Assembly: GCF_013778325.1 (NCBI RefSeq)
Contig: NZ_JACEIB010000024.1
Location: forward strand, 1-64,000
Reading direction: 5' to 3'
Source: Sphingomonas chungangi
GTDB lineage: Bacteria; Pseudomonadota; Alphaproteobacteria; Sphingomonadales; Sphingomonadaceae
DNA: 64,000 nt
Shown piece after piece: positions 17,628 to 27,254 of this stretch. The number at the start of each line of letters is the position of its first letter. Positions within the stretch are counted from its first letter, which is position 1. The notes below the pieces were generated by a model. That model was not told the DNA's origin, searched no databases, and saw nothing but the letters and a program-made list of their open reading frames with translations. The position numbers and the translations under genes are program-made.

Positions 17628-19199
17628 TCAGGGCGAGCCGCTTCCGCCGTCAGGGGCGGCCGCGAGGCGAAAGCTCTGCCCTGCAGCCGGTGCGCTCACC
17701 GAAGCGATACCGCGTTCTCGAAGCAGGGTTGCGACCGCCTGAGCACGCCTGGCGTTGAGCAAGGGGTGATCGACGGGCGAAGCCGGTAGACCTGGCACCG
17801 CCAGCGCCGCGATGTTCCACCGCTGAGCCGCCCAGGCCGACAGCCCCACCGCCTCCGTCCCTGCCTGGTCGAGTGTGTCCGAGCCATCGGCGAACCGGAT
17901 CGTCGGCATGTCGCCAAATGGCGGGACGAGGACGATATGCCAGCCCGACGATACCGCCTGAACCCTTTGCTCGAGAGCCCGGTAGGTGGCCAGCGTCGCA
18001 CCGGGAAGTACGGAAGCCGTCACGGTCGCGCGTTGATGCCCCTGATCCAGCGTTACCGCCTCGGGTCCGACGCCCGCCGCGATAGCGACCAGCCTGGCAA
18101 TCTCGGCCCCTTGCGCATCGGCATCCTTCGCCTCCTCAGCCGCCTTCACTTCGGCGCGCTGCCGGTCGAGCGCGCCGGCGTGAGGATCGAGCAGCACTTC
18201 GTCGATCTGCAACGTCAACGGGCGTCCGAGCGCCTTGATCAGGCCCGCCTTCACCGTATCGCCGGATACCGCGCGCGAGCGGGGCGCGATCACGATCGAG
18301 CGAACTGCGATGGGATCGCGCTCGAAATCGACATCGAGCTGGGTGACCCGCGACTGCGCACCGAACGTCTCGGACAGGTAGGATCGGACCTGATTCACCG
18401 TGAGGGCTTCCCGGGCGATGCGACTGAGCGAGATGCCCAGCGGGATCGCCATCGCGACGAAGACGAGGAGGAGCAGCACGGTCTGCGTCCAGCTCTGCTG
18501 GCTGGATAGCCGATGCCCGAAGCCGTAATAGCGCGCCATGATGGTCGCGGAGAGTGCGATCGTCACGAGGTTGGTGAAGAAAAGCGCCAGCGCGCCGCCG
18601 AGGATCGGCAGGTTCCAGGTGGCCAGCCCGAACCCGACCACGGCAAGCGGCGGCATGAGCGCCGTTGCGATGGCGACGCCGACGATCGTGTCGCCCTTGC
18701 CGCGGATAATCGCGAAACTGCCGGCGAGCGAGGCGAACAGCGCAATCACCAGATCGAACAGATTGGGACGCGTCCTGGCCAGGATTTCGGCGGTCGGAGC
18801 CCGCAGTGGCGAGACGAGCACGATCAGCGCGGTGAACAGCACGGCCACGACCGCGCCCACCACGAGCGCGGTCACCGAGCGCCGCATCTCGCGGAAGTCG
18901 AACAATGCGAGGCTGAAGCCGAGGCCGAGGATCGGGTTCATCAACGGCGAGATCAGCATCGCGCCGATGACGACCGCCGGCGAGGAGAGCAGCAGACCCA
19001 GCACCGCGATACCGGCCGACATCATCGTCATGAAGGCGTAGCGCGGCGACCAGCCGCTTTCCCCGAGTACGCGGGCGACGACAGCTTCGTGCTCGACCCG
19101 GGAGACAACGCGCAGGCGCCACCACCGGTAGAAGCCCGTGTCGCGCCAGCGATCCTGTATGCCTTGCGCGAAGGCGGGAGCATTAGGGGGCTCGGTCAT
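17628..19199 (-). CDS. DUF389 membrane protein with OmpA-like C-terminal domain
   Basis: A 523-residue protein. The DUF389 (TIGR00341-type) core spans about residues 50-265, with six or so membrane helices and the family segment VVIGAMLISPLMNPILGLGFSLA. A soluble C-terminal half follows. Near the end it resembles an OmpA-like peptidoglycan-associated domain: IRFADGSDTL about 440 and NARRAQAVATLLRERGI about 483-499. If the OmpA call is right, the protein could bind the cell wall from the inner membrane. DUF389 function is unknown. It ends 22 bases from the convergent gene at 17605. Confidence 0.82.
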   Translation of the reverse strand: MTEPPNAPAFAQGIQDRWRDTGFYRWWRLRVVSRVEHEAVVARVLGESGWSPRYAFMTMMSAGIAVLGLLLSSPAVVIGAMLISPLMNPILGLGFSLALFDFREMRRSVTALVVGAVVAVLFTALIVLVSPLRAPTAEILARTRPNLFDLVIALFASLAGSFAIIRGKGDTIVGVAIATALMPPLAVVGFGLATWNLPILGGALALFFTNLVTIALSATIMARYYGFGHRLSSQQSWTQTVLLLLVFVAMAIPLGISLSRIAREALTVNQVRSYLSETFGAQSRVTQLDVDFERDPIAVRSIVIAPRSRAVSGDTVKAGLIKALGRPLTLQIDEVLLDPHAGALDRQRAEVKAAEEAKDADAQGAEIARLVAIAAGVGPEAVTLDQGHQRATVTASVLPGATLATYRALEQRVQAVSSGWHIVLVPPFGDMPTIRFADGSDTLDQAGTEAVGLSAWAAQRWNIAALAVPGLPASPVDHPLLNARRAQAVATLLRERGIASVSAPAAGQSFRLAAAPDGGSGSP

Positions 19200-19254
19200 G
19201 TCGCCAGACTATCGCCGACCGGTGACCGATTTCCACGCCGATTGTCGGGCACAC

Positions 19255-20466
19255 TCATCCTTCCGCAGGCGCGCCGACCGCGGCGGCGACGAGACAGATC
19301 AGCCCGATCGCGATGAAGCCCGACCTTGTGGTCCAGCCGCCGGCCCCGGTGCGCAATGACGCCCATAGCGCGAGGCCCGCCTGCATCGCGTAGAACAGGG
19401 CAAATGCCCGCGATGCGAGCGCCACGACCTGAAATGGGTCGGTTAGCCAGACCACGGCGATCGCGAGCGCACAGACGGTGATGAACGCGCCCCGCACCCC
19501 GAGCTTGCGCCGCGACACCTCGACGACGAGGCCACCGGCGCCGATCGAATCCGCGATCGCCGCGCTCAACTGGCTGGCGACCGCGCCGATCAGCACGAAG
19601 ATGCCGAGGATCGGTGCGACAAAGGTCATGATATCGAGAATGCCGGCGACACCCTGCGCCTGCGAGGCCTGTCCGAGGAACGGCGTCAGCAGCCCGATGA
19701 AGGCAAGGTAGATGACCGACGATATGCCTTGGGCCAGCCGCATGGTGCGAACACGGACGGTGCGGCTGTAGCTGTCGCCGAGATAGCGCGAGGTCTCGAA
19801 CCCCTGGACCGTGATCAGCAGGCCGAGCAGCATCGGTATGCTGGCCGGGCTGAGCTTCGCCGGTGGCAGCGGCTGGATCGATCCTGCATGGTGCGCCCAC
19901 CATATGGCTAGCCCGGCCAGAAGACCTGCGATCACGCCGATCTTTGCGGACACGCTGGCATGGGCGGCGTGTTCGATCCTGCGCAGACTTCCGGAGAAGG
20001 TGAGCGCCACGAACATCAGTATGATCGCCGTCACCATCGCATTCGCGACGGTCGCGTGGAGCGCGTCCGGAACGGGCAGTCGCTTCAGCGTGAATTCTGC
20101 GAGCAGCTTGAGATAGTATGCGACGGATACAGCATAAGCGACGCCGAGCATGCCCTGCGCGGCCCGCATCGCCCAGGCCATTGGATCATGGGTCGCGATC
20201 GTCTCGGACAGGGCTTCCACGTGGACGATGTTGAAGCGGATCACCGCGCCGACCGCGTAAGCGAGCAGCAAGAGGACCGTCATCGCACCGAAGGCGGCTG
20301 ACCCGAATTCGTGCGCCAGTAGCGGCCCGCAGATGAGAAATCCCGATCCGATGATCGAGGCGAGCGGTGTGACCGTCGCGCGCCAGGTCTCCGAGCGGGC
20401 CACCGGGCCGATGGTGAGAAGGACGGTCACAAGGATCGCGGCGACGACCGCGACGATGACGATCAT
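19255..20466 (-). CDS. Polytopic membrane protein, APC/NRAMP-like
   Basis: A 403-residue protein with about eleven hydrophobic segments and few charged loops. The layout resembles amino acid-polyamine-organocation type carriers (first helix followed by a Gly-rich break, IIGSGFLICGPLLAHEFGS, and later GFETSRYLGDSYSRTVRVRTM). No substrate can be assigned. The ATG at 20466 overlaps the DUF2254 stop by four bases (ATGA), so the pair is translationally coupled; the much longer open frame upstream is Arg-rich shadow of DUF2254. The two proteins probably act together. Confidence 0.75.
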   Translation of the reverse strand: MIVIVAVVAAILVTVLLTIGPVARSETWRATVTPLASIIGSGFLICGPLLAHEFGSAAFGAMTVLLLLAYAVGAVIRFNIVHVEALSETIATHDPMAWAMRAAQGMLGVAYAVSVAYYLKLLAEFTLKRLPVPDALHATVANAMVTAIILMFVALTFSGSLRRIEHAAHASVSAKIGVIAGLLAGLAIWWAHHAGSIQPLPPAKLSPASIPMLLGLLITVQGFETSRYLGDSYSRTVRVRTMRLAQGISSVIYLAFIGLLTPFLGQASQAQGVAGILDIMTFVAPILGIFVLIGAVASQLSAAIADSIGAGGLVVEVSRRKLGVRGAFITVCALAIAVVWLTDPFQVVALASRAFALFYAMQAGLALWASLRTGAGGWTTRSGFIAIGLICLVAAAVGAPAEG

Positions 20467-21878
20467 GCCGTCCCGCCGAGCCAGGCGGCGCTGTCGCGCA
20501 GCTGACGCCGGTAATCGGGCTCGGCGAGCGCGCGGCGCAGTTCGGCCGAGCGGCGCATTACCAGCCGCAAAGGTTCGCCATCGAGGCCGCCGGTGGCCAG
20601 TTCCTCGATCTGGTCGACCTGAGCACGCACGACGCCGAGACGCTCGACGTTGTCGCAACTCATCGCCACTTCACCGAGCGCGCCGAGAAAGCGCAGGGCG
20701 GCGATCCGATCCTGCGAGGCATATTGCGCGAGTGCTCCGAAGCCGCGGTCCATGAAGCCGGCGAAATCGACCGGATGGGCGATGACGCGGAGCGCGCCCT
20801 TCTCGTCGGCCCTCAGGCGGGAAGGAAGGCTGCGCCGGGCTACGTCGGCCAATGCCGCGCCCAGCCAGTCGAGGCAGGTGCTGGCCGTGAAGGGATCGTT
20901 GACGCCCGGCGAGAGTGCGCGGGCGGCGATCTCGACGAGTTCGTCGATCAGAAAGCGCAGGTCTTGCAACGGCGTGCGCCGCGAACCCACGGCGAAGCAA
21001 CCCCGGATCGCCGCGACCGCATCATCGTCGCATTTCTCGGGTGGGCAAGCCTCAACCAGCGCGCGGCCGACATGGACGAAGTCTCCCGGCTGATATTGCA
21101 GCCGCAGAACCAGATCGTGCCGGGTCGCGACCGACAGCAGGGTCTCGTCATCGATGAGCTGGAGATACCCGGTCTGGCGGGCTTCGATTTCCTTGCGATG
21201 AACTGCCTGCGTGCTGCCCGCATCGCGGCGGAAAGCGTCAGGTATCCTGTCCTCGTCGGAGCGGGCCTCGGCGGGAAGCGGGGCACCGATGAAGACCGGA
21301 AACCGTGCGCCGATCTCCGCCAGGAGACGATCGCCGATCTCCTCGATCACGCTGTTGATGTGGATGCGCGTCGGCACGTGATGGATGAAGAAGATCAGCA
21401 CGCCGATCGAGCACAATACCAGCAGAACCGCGACGAGGAGCGCGAGTTGGGGCACGAAGGCGTCGGCTCCCGCTCCGCTTTCGCCCGGCGAGCGGATCGT
21501 GCGCAACACCACCATCGAATAGACAAACGTGGCGATGAAGGTGCCGAGCGTGACCTGATTACCGCGATCGCTCATGAAGTTGCTGAGCAGGCGCGGGCCG
21601 TATTGCCCAGACGCATATACGACGGCCGCGATCGTCACCGAGAAGGTCGTGCCGGCCACGCCGATCATCGAGCCTCCGATCGACGACAGCAGCGACCGTG
21701 CTCCGTCGGGACGAGCCGCATAGAGCCACGGCACGCCGTCCATCCAGTTCGAGCCCTGATAGCTGTCGAGCGTGATCATCCCGCCAGCCAGCAGGATTGC
21801 CATCACCGCCATGATCGTGGGGATGAACCAATAGCTTTCGCGCAATCGGTCGGTGAGGGTGAGGAGCCACGCCCTCAT
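20463..21878 (-). CDS. DUF2254 membrane protein
   Basis: A 471-residue protein with four N-terminal membrane helices (about 15-40, 65-90, 108-130, 145-170) and a long cytoplasmic C-terminal part. Family features include the SSIGGSMIGVAGTTFSVTIA segment, SGQYGPRLLSNFM, and in the soluble part ALSPGVNDPFTASTCLDWLG. DUF2254 proteins are widespread in proteobacteria and of unknown function. It is coupled to the APC-like gene downstream and follows the antiporter remnant by about 60 bases in the same direction. Confidence 0.88.
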   Translation of the reverse strand: MRAWLLTLTDRLRESYWFIPTIMAVMAILLAGGMITLDSYQGSNWMDGVPWLYAARPDGARSLLSSIGGSMIGVAGTTFSVTIAAVVYASGQYGPRLLSNFMSDRGNQVTLGTFIATFVYSMVVLRTIRSPGESGAGADAFVPQLALLVAVLLVLCSIGVLIFFIHHVPTRIHINSVIEEIGDRLLAEIGARFPVFIGAPLPAEARSDEDRIPDAFRRDAGSTQAVHRKEIEARQTGYLQLIDDETLLSVATRHDLVLRLQYQPGDFVHVGRALVEACPPEKCDDDAVAAIRGCFAVGSRRTPLQDLRFLIDELVEIAARALSPGVNDPFTASTCLDWLGAALADVARRSLPSRLRADEKGALRVIAHPVDFAGFMDRGFGALAQYASQDRIAALRFLGALGEVAMSCDNVERLGVVRAQVDQIEELATGGLDGEPLRLVMRRSAELRRALAEPDYRRQLRDSAAWLGGTA

Positions 21879-21941
21879 GCAGAGACTACAATCACCAGAG
21901 GGCCTTCCGCACGGATGAGTGCAAGACGAACCCCCGGACCA

Positions 21942-23224
21942 TCATGTCGGTTGCGTGCGTGATTGTCCGCGAGCGGCGACCCGCTTCAGGAGACCAGCGA
22001 TACTGCTTCCCTGCACGATGACGGCGAAGAGGACGACGATGTAGGTCGCTGCCAGCGCAACGGCGCGTGCCGAACCGTCCGGGAGCGCCAGGGCCAACGC
22101 GACCGAAATGCCGCCGCGCAGTCCGCCCCAGATCAGCGTTGGCGGCGCCAGGTGGCCGAGGGACAGCCACGGCCGCATGGCGCCGAGCGGCAGCAGAACG
22201 GATATCGCGCGCGCGGTGAGCACCAGCGGGATCGCGGCAACGCCGACCACCGCCAGCCGGACGTCGTGCGGGATGGAGACGACCTCGAGACCGATGAGCA
22301 GAAACAGAACCGAGTTCAGGATCTCGTCGATCAGGCCCCAGAACTTCATCAGATAGTCCTCGGTCTCCTCGCTCATCGCGTGGGCGACCCCCTGGTTGCC
22401 GATCACGAGGCCCGCCACCGCCATCGCGACCGGGCCGCTGACGCCGATCCAGCTCGCGACAGCGTATCCGCCCATGACGACGGCAAGGCTGATCATCACC
22501 TCAACCTTGTAATCGTCGATCGAGCGCATGCCGCGATAGCCGATCCAGCCGGCGAGGAGCCCGAGCAGCACCCCGCCACCTGCCTCGATGCCGAAGAGGC
22601 CTGCGGCATGGCCGGCAGAGATTTCTTCACCGCCCGACGCGATGGCAAGGATGATCGTGAAGATGACCACGCCGACGCCATCGTTGAAGAGGCTTTCGCC
22701 GGCGACTGTCGCCCGCAGGGTCGGATCGACACTGGTACGTCTCAGCACGTCCATCACCGCGATCGGGTCGGTCGGGCTGATCAGCGCGCCGAACAGCAGG
22801 CACCAGATGAACGGGAGCGGCAGCCCGAGGGCCTGAACGAGGACATAGAAGCCAGCGCCGACGAGGAAAGTCGACAGCAATACGCCGATCGTGCTCAGGA
22901 TCAGGATCGGCCAGCGCCCCCGCCGCATATCGCCCCAATCGACGTGCAACGCGCCGGCGAACAGCAGGAAGGAGAGCATCCCTTCCATCAGGTCTTGTGG
23001 AAATCGATGCCGGCGATGAACCGCACGATGTCGCCGCTGATGCGACTTTCCGGCAGCAAACGGTCGAGACCCACCACGACCAGCGAGGCGACCATGCCCA
23101 TGACGGTCAGCCCGGCCGACTGGGGCAGCCGAATGAAGCGGTGATTGAGGTAGCCCAGCAGCGCGGCCAGCACGATCAGGATCGCGGCGGCGTCGAAGGG
23201 CGTGAGGAGGATAGACCCGATCAT
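21942..23224 (-). pseudogene. CPA1 Na+/H+ antiporter split by a one-base frameshift
   Basis: Two adjacent minus-strand frames together encode one CPA1/NhaP-type sodium:proton antiporter. The first (from ATG 23224) ends in IDFHKT and a TGA at 22988-22990. The second begins MEGMLSFLLFAGALHVDW in the next frame. In intact relatives these are continuous, as in HKTLMEGML. The sequence reads ACC-TGATGG where ACC-CTG-ATGG would restore the frame, so one C is missing. With it the protein would be 427 residues. The antiporter motifs are otherwise intact: FGALISPTDPIAVMDVL, GESLFNDGVGVVIF and TLIWGGLRGGISVALAL. This is either a real inactivating indel or an assembly error. Confidence 0.85.
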
Positions 23225-23305
23225 GCGCGCGAGGGAAGCTGATCGCGCGGCAGCGGGCAAGCGAAGTCGGCGTCGCCGCGAACGAGCGCCGTATTTTGCC
23301 TCAGT

Positions 23306-24424
23306 TCAGTGACAATGGTGATGATCGCCCGCAGGTTGTCGGCGGGCGAGCACGAACAGCCAGCTCGCGAGAAGGAGGGCAAGGCAGTCGAGCCAGAAAC
23401 TGTAATCGAACGAGAAATCGGTCATGGCGGCGCGGATGCCGCCCATGGGAGCGGGCGTCAGACCGAGCAGTCCGAAACCGAGACTGACGATCAGGGCCGC
23501 TCCCGCCATCGAAACGAACAGCACCGCCGCGATCGCCAGCGCCATGCGCCAACCGAAATAGCGGCGATAGGCATCGATCAGCGGAAGGACGATCAGATCC
23601 GCGTAGAGGAAGGCGATGACGCCGCCGAAGCTCGCGCCGCCACCCCATAGCATCGCCGCCAGGGGCACGTTGCCGATCGAACAGACGAAGGTCAGCATCG
23701 CCACAATGGGACCGATCAGGACATCCGCAGGAATGCGGATCCAATCCGGCGCGCCGGCCAGAAAGAGTCCTTGCCAGAAGCCATCGGGCACGAACGCCGC
23801 CAGCACACCGCCGATCAGGAATCCCGCCAGAAGATCCTTCCACAGCATCTTCCATTCCATGACGAACGCCTGGGCGATCATGCCGAGTGCCTTCGGATTG
23901 CGCAGGCGCTCCCGCCAGTTGCCACCTTCAAGCTTCATCCCGCCATGGTCGTGGCCCTGTCCCGTCTCCTCGTGAACTCGCGCGGCGTCGATCAGACTGC
24001 GGGGGATCGCCAAACGCACGATCGGCACCATCAGGATGATGAGGATCGTTCCGCCGACCCACTCCGCGACCATGAAGCGCCAGCCCATCAGCAGCCACAG
24101 GATCACGCCCAGTTCGAGCACGAGATTGGTCGAGGCGACCAGGAAGGCAAGGCTGGGGCCGAGCGCCGCACCTTTCTTGAACAAGGTCCGCATGATCGAC
24201 GCCGAGGCATAGGAGCAGCTCGAGCTCGCCGCGCCCGCCGCCGAGGCGATCGCAATCGACTTCGCACGGTCGGTTCCAAGCAGGTCTCGCAAACGATCAG
24301 CCGACACAATGACCTGGAGCACGGCGGAAATCGCAAAGCCGAGCACCAGACTCCAGCCCGTCTTCCACGCCATGCCCGCCGCGATCAGAAGTCCGGTGAG
24401 GAACAGATGTAACAATGACGGCAT
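23306..24424 (-). CDS. COG0701-type permease (ArsP-related)
   Basis: A 372-residue inner-membrane permease with about eight hydrophobic helices and a cytoplasmic loop rich in His, Gly and Glu near residues 150-175 (EETGQGHDHGGMKLEGG). The signature SAAGAASSSCSYASASI near residues 60-76 matches the conserved Ser/Cys segment of the DUF318 permease family, and a second symmetrical segment, MLTFVCSIGNVPLAAMLW, lies in the second half. ArsP members export trivalent methylarsenicals, while others handle unknown metals or metabolites. The His-rich loop and the HHHCH tail suggest metal handling, which is inference. Confidence 0.78.
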   Translation of the reverse strand: MPSLLHLFLTGLLIAAGMAWKTGWSLVLGFAISAVLQVIVSADRLRDLLGTDRAKSIAIASAAGAASSSCSYASASIMRTLFKKGAALGPSLAFLVASTNLVLELGVILWLLMGWRFMVAEWVGGTILIILMVPIVRLAIPRSLIDAARVHEETGQGHDHGGMKLEGGNWRERLRNPKALGMIAQAFVMEWKMLWKDLLAGFLIGGVLAAFVPDGFWQGLFLAGAPDWIRIPADVLIGPIVAMLTFVCSIGNVPLAAMLWGGGASFGGVIAFLYADLIVLPLIDAYRRYFGWRMALAIAAVLFVSMAGAALIVSLGFGLLGLTPAPMGGIRAAMTDFSFDYSFWLDCLALLLASWLFVLARRQPAGDHHHCH

Positions 24425-24611
24425 GCCGCTCTCAAGCGATCACGCGCGGCTTCGTTCCTCCCGATGTAGGGAGACATCCAATGCTCGCGACTGATTTTTT
24501 CTCGGGCACGAGCCCTGGATCGCCTTTCGAACCGTTGTGCGTTCAAAGCATCCAAATCCGCGCGGCAACCGCCGGTAGCCCGCCTCCCGCTTTATCCGTC
24601 AGGACAATGCC

Positions 24612-25379
24612 ATGTTCGATAACAAAATCGCGATCGTCACCGGGGGTGAATCCGGTGTCGGCGCGGCATGCGCGAGAGCGTTGAGCGCGGCCGGCGCTCG
24701 TGTCGTCATTACATATTTCAAAGACGCCGATGCTGCGAACACGGTCTGCCGCTCTATCGGGGACGAAACCCGTGCGATCGCCGTTCAAACCGACGTCGGC
24801 GACGAGGCGGAAGTCGAAGCATTGTTTGCGGCTGCCGAAAAGGCCTTCGGAACGGTCGCACTGCTGGTCAATTCCGCGGGGCTCAACATGAGCGGCGTCA
24901 AGATCGTCGACATGGCCCTAGCGCAATTCGACCGCGTTCTGCGATCGGATCTTTACGGCCCGTTCCTGACCTGCCGGCGCTTCGTTCGCGCTCTGGAAGA
25001 CACGGACACCAAGGGGCGGATCGTCAACATATCTTCCATCCACGAGAGAGCGCCCCGGGCCGGCGGCGTCGATTATGATTCTGCCAAAGGCGGCTTGTCG
25101 CAATTGACCGCCACACTGGCCCTGGAACTCGCGCCCAAGGGCATCGCCGTCAACGGCGTGGCCCCCGGCATGATCCTGACGCCAATGAACGAATCGGCGA
25201 TCGACAATCCTGCCGAGCTGAAGACCAAGGAAGCGGCGATACCCTGGGGTCGCGCAGGGCGGCCCGAAGAGGTAGCAGATCTGGTGTCGTTCCTGCTATC
25301 TCCCGTTGCGGACTATATCACGGGCACCACTGTTACGATCGACGGCGCGCTGTCGCTGACCGTCGCCCAAGGCGCCTGA
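24612..25379 (+). CDS. SDR-family NAD(P)-dependent dehydrogenase (glucose 1-dehydrogenase-like)
   Basis: A 255-residue classical short-chain dehydrogenase. The cofactor loop TGGESGVG is at 10-17, NSAG at 87-90, and the catalytic Ser141/142, Tyr155 and Lys159 are all present (SSIHE and VDYDSAKGG). The C-terminus ITGTTVTIDGALSL is typical of glucose 1-dehydrogenase-like and 3-oxoacyl reductase-like SDRs. It starts a plus-strand carbohydrate cluster, and the next gene (GH130-like) begins two bases after its stop. A sugar or sugar acid substrate is suggested by the neighbours but not shown. Confidence 0.88.
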   Translation: MFDNKIAIVTGGESGVGAACARALSAAGARVVITYFKDADAANTVCRSIGDETRAIAVQTDVGDEAEVEALFAAAEKAFGTVALLVNSAGLNMSGVKIVDMALAQFDRVLRSDLYGPFLTCRRFVRALEDTDTKGRIVNISSIHERAPRAGGVDYDSAKGGLSQLTATLALELAPKGIAVNGVAPGMILTPMNESAIDNPAELKTKEAAIPWGRAGRPEEVADLVSFLLSPVADYITGTTVTIDGALSLTVAQGA

Positions 25380-25381
25380 AC

Positions 25382-26272
25382 ATGGCGACTTATGCGGTTG
25401 AGCAACTCGACACCGTCATCGTTGCCAAAGGTTCGACGATCGACGGCATGGACATGATGAGTCCGTTTGTCTGGAAGGAAGGTCCGCTGTACCGCGCCAT
25501 GGTCCGCGGCGTCCCCTGTCCCTTGGGCCCGACCGATCCGACCGGCATCATAGCTTGCGGCACCAGCGATGACGGCTTGCGGTTTGTGATGGACCCCGAC
25601 CTCGCTATCGTTCCGGGTCCGATGGCTGACGATGCCGGTGGATGCGAGGATCCGACCGTCCTCCAGTTCGGCGGCAATTATCTTGTTTATTATACCGGCG
25701 TCGATGCTGCCCGCACTCAGGGATCGATGATCCTAGCCGAAGGTCCGGACCTGAAATCGCTCACGAAGCGCGAATTGGTGCTGAAAGCGCCACCATGCGA
25801 GGGCAACATCAAGGAGGCGACCCTCGCCCAGACTGCCAATGGAGACTGGCGCCTGTTCTACGAATATGCCGCCAACAATGCCTCGCGGATCGGGATGGCG
25901 GGGGCACCGGCGCCAGAGGGGCCGTGGTCGGTGCTTCCGGACCCGTTCGGAATCCGCGAGGACAGCTGGGACAATTGGCATCTGTCGACCGGGCCAATGA
26001 CTAACGTCGAGGGACGAGATCCCGTCATGTTCTACAACGGCGCAACCCATGATGCCCGTTGGCGGATCGGCTGGATCAGTTTCGACCCGGATTTCACGCG
26101 TGTCACCGGGCGCGGTCTGGAACCGCTGCTCCTCCCGCCACCGGCCAAAGACCGCGACGCGACGGATATCGCCTTTGCGGCCTCCACGGTGGTGATCGAT
26201 GACATGATCGCGCTTTACTACTCGCTCGAGGATCGCATGCTACGCCGAGCGCTCGTGCGTTATTATGCCTGA
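25382..26272 (+). CDS. GH130-like glycosidase/phosphorylase
   Basis: A 296-residue protein with the repeated strand pattern of a five-bladed beta-propeller glycoside enzyme: CEDPTVLQFGGNYLVYYTGVD, EATLAQTANGDWRLFYEYA, DPVMFYNGATHDARWRIGW and DMIALYYSLEDRMLRRALVR. These are the hallmarks of the GH130/COG2152 family, which acts on beta-mannosides, and of related GH43-type folds. No signal peptide is present, so it is cytoplasmic. It is co-transcribed with the SDR upstream (two-base gap) and converges on the SMP-30 gene. The exact family and linkage are uncertain. Confidence 0.65.
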   Translation: MATYAVEQLDTVIVAKGSTIDGMDMMSPFVWKEGPLYRAMVRGVPCPLGPTDPTGIIACGTSDDGLRFVMDPDLAIVPGPMADDAGGCEDPTVLQFGGNYLVYYTGVDAARTQGSMILAEGPDLKSLTKRELVLKAPPCEGNIKEATLAQTANGDWRLFYEYAANNASRIGMAGAPAPEGPWSVLPDPFGIREDSWDNWHLSTGPMTNVEGRDPVMFYNGATHDARWRIGWISFDPDFTRVTGRGLEPLLLPPPAKDRDATDIAFAASTVVIDDMIALYYSLEDRMLRRALVRYYA

Positions 26273-26284
26273 GCAGCGTTCGAA

Positions 26285-27166
26285 TCAGCGTACGAGATAA
26301 GGCCGGAACGCGCCACGACACCCTACGTCCAGACGCAATAGGGCTCCGGCCAAAGGCTCCCGCGATTTGTCGTGCGGGGTAATACCGTCCGACGCGCTGG
26401 TGACATACAGCCTGTCGAGTGCCTCGCCGGCAAAGGCCGGCATGGTCGGTTGGCTCACGGGCAATTCGACGTCACGGTCGACCGTGCCGTCGGGATGGAA
26501 CCGCCTCAATACCCCGCCGCCATGAAGAGCCGACCAGTAACCGTTATCGGTGTCGATCGCGGCGCCGTCCGGAATGCCCTGCTCCTTCGGGACCACAGCG
26601 AAAACCCGGCGATTGGAAATGAGACCGCCGTCCACCTTGTAGTCGAACGCGATGATCTGACCCTTGTTGCTGTGGGAGAGGAAGAAGGTCTTGCCGTCCG
26701 TGCTCCACGCCATGCCGTTATGCAGTTCGGCTGCGTCCGCTTCGGAACGCAGGCCGTCCGCCAGCGTGAAGCTGTGCAGCGCGCCTTGCTGCCCGGGCGG
26801 TGAGCCCTCGAGCGGATCGAACATCACGCCGATCCAGAACCGACCAGCAACATCGCACGCGCCTTCATTGAAGCGGAATAGCGCGGGATCGAACGGGGAC
26901 GGTGCGAGAAGATGGAGCGCATCGCTGTCGAGATCGAGATGGTACAGACCCTCCCGGAGCGCTACGACTGCCCCGCCCCCTTCAGTCAGCGCGAAGCCGC
27001 CAATATCGCTCGTCACCCTCCAGGTTCGCGTAGAATTGTCCTCGGGACGAAAACGGTGAAGCGCGGGCGCCTTGACGTCGATCCAGTAGAGCGCCCGCTC
27101 ACTTTCGACCCAGGTTGGCGACTCACCGATGGTCGCATGAGCATCCAGTGCCGTCTCGATCGCCAT
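26285..27166 (-). CDS. SMP-30/gluconolactonase family protein
   Basis: A 293-residue six-bladed propeller of the SMP-30/regucalcin family, which hydrolyses sugar lactones such as gluconolactone. Metal-site residues are in place: Glu in IGESPTW near residue 14, the Asn of NEGACD, the Asn of LHNGMAWS and the Asp of IPDGAAID. The true start is the ATG at 27166 (MAIETALDAH); the frame runs open to 27496 but that part is antisense to the divergent TIM-barrel gene. The 88-base divergent gap must contain both promoters. It would open the lactone product of a sugar dehydrogenase such as the nearby SDR. Confidence 0.88.
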   Translation of the reverse strand: MAIETALDAHATIGESPTWVESERALYWIDVKAPALHRFRPEDNSTRTWRVTSDIGGFALTEGGGAVVALREGLYHLDLDSDALHLLAPSPFDPALFRFNEGACDVAGRFWIGVMFDPLEGSPPGQQGALHSFTLADGLRSEADAAELHNGMAWSTDGKTFFLSHSNKGQIIAFDYKVDGGLISNRRVFAVVPKEQGIPDGAAIDTDNGYWSALHGGGVLRRFHPDGTVDRDVELPVSQPTMPAFAGEALDRLYVTSASDGITPHDKSREPLAGALLRLDVGCRGAFRPYLVR

Positions 27167-27254
27167 GCAATGTGCTCCGTTTCGAGAGGAAAGCGATCTT
27201 GGAGCGGACCCGTTCCTTCGTGCCACGCATTGAGCAGCGAGGAGATTTGCGTTG

